Source: Undaria pinnatifida (lineage: Eukaryota > Sar > Phaeophyceae > Laminariales > Alariaceae). From it: a stretch of 64,000 nucleotides of DNA. The stretch lies in assembly GCA_012845835.1 (NCBI GenBank), contig JABAKD010000024.1, positions 7,715,103 to 7,779,102 of the forward strand, read 5' to 3'. The first letter of the stretch is position 1. Each line of letters opens with the position of its first letter. The notes under the pieces were generated by a model. The model saw nothing but the letters and a program-made list of their open reading frames with translations, was not told where the DNA came from and did not search any database. The translations under genes and the position numbers were made by a program. Positions 39,201-46,400 of the stretch are shown here, one piece after another.

Positions 39201-42200
39201 GTCGATACCGGCCCCGCACAGTGTGGGAACCCCAACCCCGTTGGTCAAATACTGATCGGCATGGCATAATAAAGCCAGCGCGCGGCGAAAGTTGCCCCTC
39301 GGAATAATATCGAGGTCCCGCCGCACGGGAAAAGCTACCATCCCCGGATCAGAAACCCTTCCGTACATCTACAACTTCAACGACCCGGGGATGAAAACGT
39401 TGACCCCCCGGGTCGATACCGCCCCGCACGGTATGAAAACCCCACCCCCATCGGCTGATTGCTGATCGGCTGGGTCCCATGGAGCCAGCGCGCGGCAGGA
39501 GTTGTCCCACGGGACAACGTCGAGGTCCTGCCGCACCTGGGGACGATAATTACCCATTCCCGGATCAAAAATGCTTCCATCCATCTTTAAATCCAACACC
39601 CCGGGGACGAAAACAGTGACCCACCTGGTCGATACCGCCCTCGGTGGGGAAACCGCACCCATCGGCCGATTGCTGACTCATGGAGCCAGCGCGCTCCAGG
39701 GATTGCCCCTCGGAACGACGTCGAGGTCCCGTCGCACTCGTGCCGGATAACTTACCGTCCCCGGATGAGAAATCCTTCCATAAATCTCCAACTCCAACAC
39801 CCGGGGCAAAAACGGTGATTCCCGGGTCAATACAGCCCCGCATGGCCTGGAAACCCCAACCCCATTACTGTAGCTGATTGCTGATCGGCTGGAGTTCGTG
39901 AAGCCAGCGCGTGGCGGCAGTAGCCCCTCGGGGTAACGTCGAGCTCTCGTTGCACCCGGGGAAGGTAAGGTCCTTTCCCCGGATCAGAAATCCTTCCATA
40001 CACCACCAAATCCAACAACCCAGGGAAGAAAACGGTGATCCCTCGGGTCGATACCGCCCCGCACGGTGTGGAACCCCCGGCCCCACAGGCTGATTTCTTA
40101 TTGGCTGGGTTGCGTAAGACCTCCACTTCGGGGACTGTGGGCTATCCATAGCACGCGACTACAAAATAGCAGCAAGTTGTAGTTGATACTGCTGCAGTTG
40201 TAGTATGGGAGGCAGCTTAATAGTACTAATAGCAATGCTTCCCCGTGGCGAAGCACCGGGCTTACTACTAGTGCTGCATTTCATACCATGTAAAGACTAC
40301 CAGTGTCTACGGACCACAATGTAAGAGTCGTTTGAAACTTACATTTATACCCCAACATTGGTTCTTACATTTCCTTGCAGAGAGTGCTACATCACAGCAC
40401 ACACCACGAGTACTACCATGCCCTATCATATCGCTACGGGCAATGTAGATCTAGCGCCACGGGTCGAGCCGTAGCCTTACCGCTAGTTATTTTAATATGC
40501 ACACCTTGGTCTCCGGTCAAAAGCAATGTCGTATCCAGGGACCCGGTCTTGGCTTCGGCTTTTAGGCCGGGAACTAGTGCCTCCGCCTTTGCCAGGCCGA
40601 GCTGAAGAACGAGATCTGCGGGATCCGCGGTTCGGTCGCCAATGGCCGCCTCATCGATGTCTGCGGACCTAACCAAACAAAAACAAAGTCACACGCCGGA
40701 CAGATCAGATCTCTAATCATGATCTATCTATCTGTAAACGCCTTGTAGGTCAGACAGATCCCTGGTATATGTGATCTGCATGGCCTGTAGATCACGTGGC
40801 CTCGCAATAACCGGATGAGCCGTTGGCAGGCCGAGCTGAAGAACGAGATCTGCGGGGTCTGCGGTGAGGTCGGCGATGGCCGTCAATGTCTGCAGACCCA
40901 TTATAGCAAACTTCATGTGGATCGTAACTTGGCGTCACATCGTCAAATAACACATATCGGCATCGCCATGCATCGGCATCGTTATGCTGCTGTGTGCTTT
41001 GTCGGTTTGATGCGGTTGCGGTTCGTGCACACATATCTACTGCCACAACCCGGAACGAAATGAAGTTATCATGGTTGACGCTTGTCCAACTATTGAGGGC
41101 TTTTCACGGGTCGGGTCACACCTCGCGGGTCGGGTCGGTCCCAGGGGGGGCCGACCCGGCCCGTGAGTTTTGAAAACCTCCTGACCCGACCCGGCTCGAC
41201 ACGTGAGATTTTGGAACACCTCCTGACCCGACCCGACTCGACCATCGAGATCAGGAAAAACTCCTGACCCGTGAAAAGCTGTGCAAATGTTAAATCCCTT
41301 CAGTACTTTTCATATCCTGGTTCAGGTATGTAGTAGTGTCCAACCGCAAGTATGAGTTAATCTACCGTCGAGTACACCCGTGGTCAATCAAGGTTGACCG
41401 GTTGCGAGTCCCCATCTCTTATGCAAAGTGAGGTTTGGTCCTATGGACTGTGATGGTAAGGTTGTCATAGCTCGTACATACCTGGTTGGCTTGTTCTGCC
41501 CCTATTACGGCATGTACAGCGACTCTTAAGTCTTAATATTAACTTTGATTATTTGTTTTGGTATTCCCTCGGAAGGCCGGTAATTACCTGCGCTATCGGT
41601 TAATTGTTGGTTGTTAATTGAGACGTTTTGGTACATCCAGGAAGGCGTTCGTGGCGAAGACGAAACAAAACCCTGGCAGTCTCACCCCAGGGAATCAGTT
41701 TTTGCCCGGCACGTGATCTGAACAGAGGTACTCTTCTTATGTCTCTAAGAAACGAACACACGTGATTCACCTCAATAACCTACCAGGTACTGAATAAGCT
41801 GACCTGCACGGAGGTAGGCTGTCTCCCCAACCTAATCGTATCACAAGCGGTGGCGTCATCGGCGGGACGAACTTGCGCGAGAAATCATGATGGGTTTCCA
41901 ATCCTGTTCCGTTCGTTGTTGCTCTTGCACGTCGTGGTATTGCATGAGCTGGATGCGTCTGCTGATACCCTACCACCACCATGATTCCAAAATAGAAACG
42001 CCGTTAGGTACGGAAACAACGAGAGTACTGAGCTGTGCGAGTGCGTAATTCGGCATGCAACAACAACAACAACAACAACCCCGCCAATGCCAACACCAAC
42101 ACAAACATAAACGCCAACACCAACTCCAACGCCAACGCCAACACCAACATCTTACCTTGTGATCGGTGTAAACCCCATCTCTTCAATTATCATCCTTCTC

Positions 42201-42511
42201 GTGAAAGACTTGGAGCCAAGGATTATCGGACCACGCTCACCCGCGCTCGATGACATTGAGCTACTCGTACTCGCGCTCGCACTGAACAGACGACCAACAC
42301 CACCAACAACACTCCCACCAACACCACCACCAGTCCTACGAGTATCGATAGTAGTAGTTGTTGCAGCAGCAGCAGTCGTTATATCGATGGTAGTTGATGT
42401 TCTTGACCTGAGCAAGCACTGATGTGATCGGAATGCCTGCGTGTGGATCAGCAAACCCGATGATCCCAGAGCAGATAACAATGCCAACTTGGCCTGGTGT
42501 TGAACATGCAT
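15054..42511 (-). CDS. Maf/HAM1-type nucleoside triphosphate pyrophosphatase, putatively plastid-targeted, five exons
   Basis: Maf proteins hydrolyse modified or canonical NTPs to NMP and diphosphate, a house-cleaning role. Exons on the minus strand: 42511-42156, 40668-40505, 34067-33991, 32365-32267 and 15239-15054, giving 293 residues. All four junctions keep phase. Family motifs: ILGSKSFTRRMIIEEMGF (about 97-114), SADIDEAAI (120-128), TGDQVVVHNGRILEKP (170-185), TVGSAVLTDVATG, then LQCAGGLMVEHKLIQPYI and DGTMDSVMGLSK. The DQ pair matches the eukaryotic branch. The first ~90 residues precede the domain: a short hydrophobic run (KLALLSALGSSGLLIHTQA), then Phe-Arg and a Ser/Thr-rich stretch, like a bipartite plastid leader. 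Introns are 1,487, 6,437, 1,625 and 17,027 bases. An inner start would remove the leader. Family assignment is secure. Confidence 0.92.
15447..15540 (+). mobile_element. Poly-A retroposon (family I), 5'-truncated copy
   Basis: ACACGACGCGTATGAAAATG to CCCATCCGCCGGAGGATG, then a run of A. It lies 200 bases upstream of Maf exon 5 on the opposite strand. Confidence 0.75.
15868..15920 (-). pseudogene. Acceptor-edge copy of Maf exon 5 (nearest)
   Basis: Plus-strand text CACCACGCTGTCGGACAACT then GGCACCAAAGG matches the exon/intron border at 15225-15260. It is one of four such copies inside the 17-kb intron. Confidence 0.65.
15955..16145. mobile_element. Tc1-like MITE (family A), copy 3
   Basis: Starts TACAGCGGGTACCCAGATTT and ends CGGGGTATCCACTGTT. 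Interior (TTTAGTTTAGGCG, GACATGCCC) is shared with copies 1 and 4. Confidence 0.85.
16323..16620 (+). mobile_element. tRNA-derived SINE (family S), full-length copy
   Basis: A box TGGCGTATCAGG, B box GAGTTCGAGCCCC, ending CACGGCTTGTCCAGAAGCTG. It lies in the 17-kb Maf intron, antisense to that gene. Confidence 0.88.
16860..17152. mobile_element. MITE family D copy
   Basis: Ends GCATGCTACGGCAGAGGTGC and TGTCGTAGCGCCCGC. Interior GAGAGCTCTATACCTCACG and CCCCGTCATCCGG, all shared with the family at 50396. Confidence 0.7.
17541..17605 (-). pseudogene. Acceptor-edge copy of Maf exon 5
   Basis: GGTCGGCCATCTGACGCGAA and GTGGCAAACAGTAGGAGAA match the border and the intron end at 15232-15275, including the later GGTAGGACCACAA-like segment. 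Confidence 0.6.
17729..17915. mobile_element. Tc1-like MITE (family A), copy 4, best preserved
   Basis: TA-CAGCGGGTACCTCGATTT and AAATCGGGGTACCCACTG-TA form inverted ends of about 29 bases. The CAGT-type end and flanking TA are typical of Tc1/mariner insertions. No transposase frame, so non-autonomous. Confidence 0.88.
18400..18712. mobile_element. MITE family D copy, left end decayed
   Basis: CCCGTCATTCAGAAGATATG then ATACTTCCATCGTAGCACGTG at the right. The left end is not clear. Confidence 0.6.
19072..19265 (-). pseudogene. Two tandem acceptor-edge copies of Maf exon 5
   Basis: Copies at 19072-19160 and 19178-19265 share GGCATCTATCTGGCACCAA-type text, GGTTAACACAC, then a CGGTA/TGTAGGAC segment ending TTGAGAT. 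They resemble each other more than they resemble the exon border. Confidence 0.6.
19550..19812. other. Exon-like stretch inside the 17-kb Maf intron
   Basis: The + strand reads MNEPDVLLALSQRVDLEVEH then SLGIPVRSLFLTESG and a stop; the minus strand is open in two frames as well. Base composition is more gene-like than its surroundings. No family recognised; it could be a lost exon fragment. Confidence 0.3.
20940..21175 (+). mobile_element. SINE family S, diverged copy
   Basis: CGTGAGCTCGAACCCCGC resembles the B box; the later body (GTGCTGAACCCTGTGCGCCA, GACCGCGGCTTGTCCAGG) fits the family. Confidence 0.6.
21588..21741. mobile_element. MITE family B, copy 2
   Basis: Perfect 13-base ends TGTCAGGAGACGG/CCGTCTCCTGACA. 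Flanked by CAAAGA on the left and CCTTTG on the right, so the inverted repeat may extend further. Confidence 0.88.
22060..22462. mobile_element. MITE with 48-base perfect inverted ends (family E)
   Basis: 22060-22107 and 22415-22462 are exact reverse complements over 48 bases, beginning TATAAACAGAGTTTTCTG. Ends could be TA-type target sites. The 307-base interior has a 97-codon open frame with no recognisable domain. Confidence 0.92.
23254..23406. mobile_element. MITE family B, copy 3
   Basis: Left end decayed (ATATCAGGCGACGG), right end intact (CCGTCTCCTGACAT). Same interior order as copies 1 and 2. Confidence 0.82.
23735..23978 (-). mobile_element. SINE family S, 5'-truncated copy
   Basis: Minus strand holds the B box and the whole body but lacks the A box, replaced by unrelated sequence from 23979. 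5' truncation fits reverse transcription. Confidence 0.82.
24050..24225 (-). repeat. C-run-headed repeat (family G), reverse copy
   Basis: Carries CAGCTGTGAGATCGAAGATT, TTTGCAAGCTGTGTGTGATA and the CAGGGTCAACAGGGTGATGT segment. Head missing. Confidence 0.75.
24793..24846 (+). repeat. Interstitial telomere-like repeat
   Basis: Six to seven degenerate units of CCCTAA/CCCTAAAA. Confidence 0.75.
25184..25500 (+). mobile_element. SINE family S, full-length copy with poly-A tail
   Basis: A box TGGCGTATCAGG, B box GAGTTCGAGCCCC, body, then GCTGGAAAGTAAAAAAAG and a run of about 20 A. Best evidence of the retroposed 3' end. Confidence 0.9.
25815..26335 (+). repeat. C-run region
   Basis: Repeated runs of 6-17 C at 25848, 26020, 26159, 26288 and 26305, in what look like two or three heads of family G. 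The other strand could form G-quadruplexes. Confidence 0.88.
26395..26645 (+). repeat. C-run-headed repeat (family G), best copy
   Basis: Order: C-rich head, CCTCCCCTCACCGG, a CTGATG segment, TTTTGTCCCCCTC, GTTGACCCTGG, CCGACCTATATCC, GTAATACGCGCGATCGGAGT, ATCACACACAGCTTGCAAA and ATCTTCGATCTCACAGCTG. Other whole or partial copies: 3925-4000, 12690-12955, 12975-13095, 13262-13345, 14208-14415, 46310-46378, 55655-55755 (+); 24050-24225, 27720-28050, 36285-36345, 50755-50830, 55320-55405 (-). No terminal inverted repeat found; type unknown. Confidence 0.78.
27658..27706 (+). repeat. (AAATA)n microsatellite
   Basis: Nine units of AAATA/AAAATA. Confidence 0.95.
27720..28050 (-). repeat. C-run-headed repeat (family G), reverse copy
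   Basis: Reverse of 26340-26645 in the same internal order, including ACCGGTGAGGGGAGGGCGGG as head. It forms an imperfect inverted pair with the + copy about 1.1 kb away. Confidence 0.75.
28020..28660 (+). repeat. G-run region
   Basis: Runs of up to 17 G at 28040, 28235, 28265, 28350 and 28640. It mirrors the C-run region on the other side of 27.2 kb. Confidence 0.88.
29008..29097 (+). mobile_element. piggyBac-like mini-MITE (family C), copy 3
   Basis: Left site changed to TTAC, right site GCGTTAACGG. Interior matches the other copies (CCCGAACCCCTCCCTAT, GGGTTTCCAGTTG). Confidence 0.85.
29588..29621 (+). repeat. Interstitial telomere-like repeat, short
   Basis: CTAACCCTAACCCTCACCCT then AACGGTAACCC. 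Confidence 0.65.
29810..29955 (+). mobile_element. Poly-A retroposon (family I), full copy
   Basis: Almost identical to 13088-13235 over about 140 bases, ending in 17 A. Confidence 0.78.
30000..32266. other. Start of the 17-kb Maf intron
   Basis: Mostly unique AT-rich sequence. 30960-31260 is T-rich with a GATTTTTTGACT flavour; 31320-31350 is a short CAGCT repeat. Open frames here lack domain signatures. Confidence 0.45.
32267..32365 (-). CDS. Maf-like gene exon 4
   Basis: Acceptor CTCCGCAG|CGA, donor AAAGAG|GTGAAG. 33 codons: RSPCRTVGSAVLTDVATGRQ, then VSGVDTAEVSFKE. Phase 0 at both ends. The following intron is 17 kb. Confidence 0.9.
33215..33485 (+). mobile_element. SINE family S, old diverged copy
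   Basis: GTGGGTTCAAGTCTCACCG is a B-box variant; body matches down to CCACGGCTTGTTCAGAAGG. A box decayed. Confidence 0.7.
33991..34067 (-). CDS. Maf-like gene exon 3
   Basis: Acceptor GACACAG|TT, donor TACGCG|GTGAGG. A 77-base exon encoding VVVHNGRILEKPADEDEVRR and NIAGYA; it ends in phase 0. Confidence 0.92.
34606..34826. mobile_element. hAT-like GC-rich MITE, copy 1, with target duplication
   Basis: CAGGGCTCGTCATGG to CCATGAGAAGCCCTG, with repeated GGGCCGGGCCG blocks inside. AGAAATAC occurs on both sides (34598-34605, 34827-34834), an 8-base target duplication as in hAT elements. Confidence 0.88.
35715..36052. mobile_element. MITE family D copy carrying a family C insertion
   Basis: GGCACGTGTTACGATAGAGG to AAACGTGGTGCACCTCTAT. 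Interior GTTTTCTGAATGACAGGGCT, and AGCCATGGGATTTTTCATCC. Confidence 0.82.
35783..35873 (+). mobile_element. piggyBac-like mini-MITE (family C), copy 4, nested
   Basis: Inserted in a family D MITE at CTCC-TTAA-CCC; sister elements read GGCTCCTTAACCC without the insert. This shows a TTAA duplication directly, as for piggyBac elements. Confidence 0.93.
36035..36215. repeat. CAACCGGCACTATAG repeat (family L)
   Basis: Alternating GCACTATAGAGGGA, GCAACCGGCACTACT and GGCACTATAGCGAGC segments. With the 35695 side (CCCTCTATAGCGCCGG) it may bracket a nested family D copy. Confidence 0.55.
36549..36568 (+). repeat. (TAG)n microsatellite
   Basis: Six to seven TAG units. Confidence 0.9.
36748..36850 (+). 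repeat. Segment duplicated at 38477-38570
   Basis: GGCATGGGTAGAGAG, ACCAGCAGAAC and TGGTCTCA recur in order at 38477, about 70-75 percent alike. Both lie in Maf intron 2. Confidence 0.6.
37076..37245 (+). repeat. Polypyrimidine tract
   Basis: 170 bases of nearly pure T and C (TTTCTTTTCC type). The long open frames over it are low-complexity and not credible. Confidence 0.9.
37586..37615 (+). repeat. (AAC)n microsatellite
   Basis: About ten AAC units, next to the left end of MITE F copy 2. Confidence 0.95.
37613..38357. mobile_element. MITE family F, copy 2, longer
   Basis: Left end CGGGCTGGTTCGCGTTAAAA, right end CACTTGAACCAGCCTGTA. First ~210 bases match copy 1 (CCGTTTTTTCGATTCAGACC, TTGCGAAGACCTCACC). 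The extra ~500 bases hold no recognised frame. Confidence 0.75.
38640..40130 (+). repeat. Satellite of about 160-240-base units
   Basis: About seven units. The landmark GAGCCAGCGCGC recurs at 38898, 39057, 39275, 39485, 39686 and 39904, each followed by TTGCCCCTCGG, ACGTCGAGGTCC, CCGGATCAGAAATCCTTCC, GGTCGATACCGCCCCGCA and CCCCATCGGCTGATTGCTGA. It lies in Maf intron 2. No frame is conserved. Confidence 0.9.
40505..40668 (-). CDS. Maf-like gene exon 2
   Basis: Acceptor TTGGTTAG|G, donor CCAAG|GTGTGC. It encodes SADIDEAAIGDRTADPADL, a Leu/Ala-rich helix and LLLTGDQ. The first base completes the Arg begun in exon 1. Confidence 0.92.
40812..40898 (-). pseudogene. Decayed copy of Maf-like exon 2
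   Basis: Minus strand reads LTADPADLVLQLGL after LTAIAD, against DRTADPADLVLQLGL in the exon. About 20 bases around CCGAGCTGAAGAACGAGATC are identical. It lies about 150 bases upstream of the real exon; its acceptor AG has become GG. Confidence 0.8.
41097..41280. mobile_element. hAT-like GC-rich MITE, copy 2
   Basis: GGGCTTTTCACGGGTCGGGT to CTGACCCGTGAAAAGC; interior repeats of CTCCTGACCCGACCCG. No clear target duplication. Confidence 0.78.
42058..42155 (+). repeat. (AAC)n then AACGCC-type hexamer repeat at the Maf exon 1 donor
   Basis: Six CAA units, then about 12 hexamers of the form CCAACN. It begins directly inside the first Maf intron. Confidence 0.92.
42156..42511 (-). CDS. Maf-like gene exon 1: leader and start of domain
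   Basis: ATG at 42511-42509; donor ACAAG|GTAAGA. The leader is followed by Thr/Gly/Ser-rich sequence and then the domain start PIILGSKSFTRR. The intron opens directly into a GTTGGC-type hexanucleotide repeat. Confidence 0.88.
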
Positions 42512-43248
42512 ACGTTCACAGGGTGGGTGACTCTGGACGTGTGCTACTGCTGTGCTGCAGGAGAGGGGTGCGATCGATGTCGCTCAAAACACAGCCCATC
42601 ACAGAACACACCGGCAGCGCACAAGCAAGAACCAACATGCCTCTTATACACTTTCTGAATCCTACGTACGTCCTAATTGTGCCGCATAAGCATTGGCGGG
42701 ACTGTCTATTAAAACGGTTTCATGCTTTTTAACCTTTTTTTTTTTCCAGTCTAAAGGATTTTCTACTTTTTACTGCCTTTTTTTTTGCCTTTTTTCTTTC
42801 GAATTCTTCGAGTTTCGACGCGAGTTTCGACTTCGTTTGTTTTTCGTTTGCCTACGAACGGCTCTCATAAAAAAATACCACAGCAGTGTTCTGAGCGCTA
42901 CATCTTGTTTTGTGCCCTAGCATGTATGTACTCATTACGTGTGTTGTTAACTTCGTATCATACCAGTGAGACCATTCGTCGCAGGCGTACAGCGGTTTGA
43001 CTTTCAACGCACGCTTTTGAGTTCCGACATCTGAAAAGCATCTCAACACTGATGAACCTGTCCTGTGTAGTCTAGACTGTTGGCTTTCGCTTGAGCGGCC
43101 GACAGATCACGTTGTCGGCTTCGACCAATATCCTTGTGGACAGCACGGTCAGATTGATGTGGAATCACTCGCCTTTTGCTATTATTATACGTGCTGCAAA
43201 AGATATCCTACTTTGATCCCAAGTGACTTGTCCGAACGTGGGCGGTTA
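42512..43248. promoter_or_regulatory. Divergent promoter interval between Maf-like and thioesterase-like genes
   Basis: The Maf start codon (minus) and the candidate thioesterase start (plus) face away from each other across 737 bases. The interval has T-rich stretches (42725-42800) but no clear TATA box. The promoter role is inferred from geometry and depends on the tentative plus-strand start. Confidence 0.35.
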
Positions 43249-43487
43249 ATGGAGGGTGGCAGTGAGGCGGGTTACGGTGGTCCCGAAAGCTCATCGGGGT
43301 GGGGTGGTGACAGCGGACAGGAGCAGCAACTTGACGGCGGAGGCGCGTATGATGACTGGGTAGGGGATGGAGATTCGGCGGCAAATTATTCTAGCGCCGA
43401 GGCTACTCGCAGCACGCATCATGGACATCAGGACCGAAACGACGATGCCGGGGTGGACGGCAATACGAAGGACAACCAAGCGCGGAG
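43249..43487 (+). CDS. Candidate first exon of the thioesterase-like gene
   Basis: ATG in TTAATGG, donor GGAG|GTATGT leaving AG. It encodes 79 residues rich in Gly, Asp and Ser, probably disordered. The only link to the thioesterase core is compatible phase through the next candidate exon; it could be a separate gene. Confidence 0.45.
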
Positions 43488-46400
43488 GTATGTATGAACA
43501 TGTATGAGCTCTTAGAAAACCACAATCTTCTATGGCCCTTTCGGGGGCCAGATAGGACAACCAAACTATGCACAGATCGGACAAATCACGATATCATTAT
43601 TTAGATCCTGTACGAATCTGTCGTTGCGATATGCTGTTCAGGATCTGTTTACTATTGTAGCGCAGATGAAAGCATGCGCCATTAGCAGATCACATGCATA
43701 TCATACCGCTCCACTCCCGGCAACAATCATTAAGGATAGCTACCATGCTACCCAGCAGTAGATAGTAGTCTATACCGTGTCGCTGAGCGCTAATATATTC
43801 GCCTGTAGCAGCGAGTAGATATGCGGTGTAACCAACAATCAAAATGTCGTTTAGTAGATTCAGAACAGGGAAGGACCTCCAAACTGTACTGTTCAAACTG
43901 ACGATCAGGGCAAATTGACGATCAGGGCCCGGGGTATTGGAGCTGTCTTTGTGCTGATCCAGGGTAGCCGAGCTGAGACAAGCAAGCGTGCTCCCCACAC
44001 ACTCGCACACTCCCCTCCTTCCTCTTCTCCTCTTGGGCAAAACCGATATTAAGTGCAACAGGTCTGAGCAACGTTCTTCATTATATACTCTACGGAGCTT
44101 GAGCTTACACACGAACCGGTCGGTCTAACTCCGAGTCAGTGCTTTACCTCTCTCCTGCGAGCTGCCTGACCTAACTCACGAGCCGCGCACTACACGCCCG
44201 GTGCGGAGATCCCGCTATGAATAAAAACTAGTGCATGCAGATCATATAGACTAGATATCTATCTGCCCTGCAAGACACACGTCAGGAACCGGGATCAAAT
44301 GTGTCCGATATATGATATGATTATGTGCAAGCTCTCCAAGAAGCAAGGTCAACTATTAAGCCTTTTGGGGGGCCAGGTATAGCAGCCACAACCTACTATG
44401 CGCGCACATAGGACAGATCACGATTTACATGTAGATCCTATTATGGTTGTCGTTAATATATACGTGGAGCTGGATCCGTGTATTGTGGTACAGATTCAAC
44501 CCGGGAAACATGTGTTGATTATAGATTATGCAGATCGTGCGGCTCCACACCCTGCGAAGTTAAAAATCTAAGCCTTGCAGATCATTATCTGCGCTCTGGA
44601 CGACACACGTCAGGAACAGGGCGATGTGGTGTGTCCGATGTATGAACATATATTTAACGCTCTCCAAGAAGCGCACCATAGTAAACTATTTACGCCCTTG
44701 TGGGGACCCAGCAGGTTTTAGCGACCTAACAAAGCAACAAGTAGAGTCTTACCAACCTTCCACGAAGAGCGCATATCTATCTATCACTATTAATACTACA
44801 AGTACAGCAGCGTACGTGTCGTAGGTCTCCTTTTTCGTTGTCCTTCGGACGGCATTCCCTACCCCAGCAGCCCAGGCCGATTCGCGTGCTTACGTAGACT
44901 TCGCTTTTTTTCGCCACTTTTTATCTGGAGTTCCAAAGCTAAGACGCGTGCTACGCCAGGGGCATTAAGGTAAACCACTTTTTGGCTAACACGTTTTCTA
45001 GATGGCGGGGCTCCTTCACCCAAACTCGTCGAAATGTCGTTCTTGTTTTGCGCCATGTGTTTTTTTTGTACAACCTACCTAGGCCATGGAATTGTGCTTG
45101 TTCGGGTCTTGCACTTCCGTTTTTCTCAAAAAAACGAGCTTTTGCCTCAAAAGGCAAAGAGAGCTCCTCAAGCGGTTATAAGCCTCGGAAACAGATCGCT
45201 GACTCTCCACCGCTGCATACGTCTCCCGTGTCATGCTACTTACGGCAGCAGCCGAGTCGTGATGTCTCGTGGTCGAATTATTATTATGCAATTTGCGATC
45301 TCACAATGTTCAGCGCTTCTTCCAATCATACCATTCATACATTCTTCGGTAATAGGTGCTACGACACATCCAGAATCCAGTCACTTCAGACATGGAAGAT
45401 GTTACCAGTCAGACCCGAATACCTGACCAAAACAAATACCAGCAATGTAAGCCCCCCGATGAAAAACTCTGTCGACTCCTAACCAGCGCTTCGCGTAATC
45501 AAATCTGAAAGGGTAGCCTTTTCTTATGGTTTATCAACCAAATCTGACCAGGCGACAAACTAAAACAAAAAATTGTTGTTTCCCCTCAGAAAAAATCGAC
45601 CCACTCGTGAGAGACGCTTCTAAACAAATCACCAGCCCGGTTGTTCATAGTATGATACCCTGGTACATGTTCAAGGAATAAATCATCAAAGTCATAGTCT
45701 TGCCCACTCCCTCAACAGAAGCATATCTCCCATCCTTTACTCTACCATTGACACATGCTCGTACGGTACAGGTGCACACCCTTTTTCCCTGCAATGATAG
45801 TGGCTTGAGGAGCTCTATAACTCGCCCAAAAACGGAGTTTTGGGAGAAAACTGAAATTCCAACACGATCAACAAACCCATGGCTTACATATACAAATTAT
45901 CATCATTTCTAAACACAAGAACGTCATATTCCGACGATTTTGGGTTAAGGAGCCCTGTCTTTTCATACAATATTATAGCAAAAGAGTGCTGCCTCGCCAC
46001 CGAAGCGCGCGTCCCTTCTTCCGTCCAGCTTTTATCGTTCCCTACAACTCAGCGTCTATGTCCCAACCCCATGCCATGGGCATCACCCCCTCCTCCTCTT
46101 CCCTCCTACCTCTCGCCGCTTGGCGGTCCCGTCGAATCGTTTGCGTGGCAGCCACAGTATAATACTGCCGTATCCAAACATGGGTTTGGTCGTGAAAGAA
46201 AAGACGTTTTGTAACTACGCCGCGTGGAAAATGGTGTCGAACCGAGTGACATCCAGGGGAATCACCGACCACATCCTACGCAATGAAATGAACGTACAAA
46301 GCCCGGCCGGCCGAAGCATCACACAGCTTGCGAATTCGAGTTTCGATTATGCAATCGGTCGAACTCACAGCTGACGTACAGTAGCAGAGTACGTACAGGA

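Noticed and set aside
44982..45482. 166-codon open frame
   Set aside because: Its first half lies in a family D MITE, and the rest has no recognisable motif.
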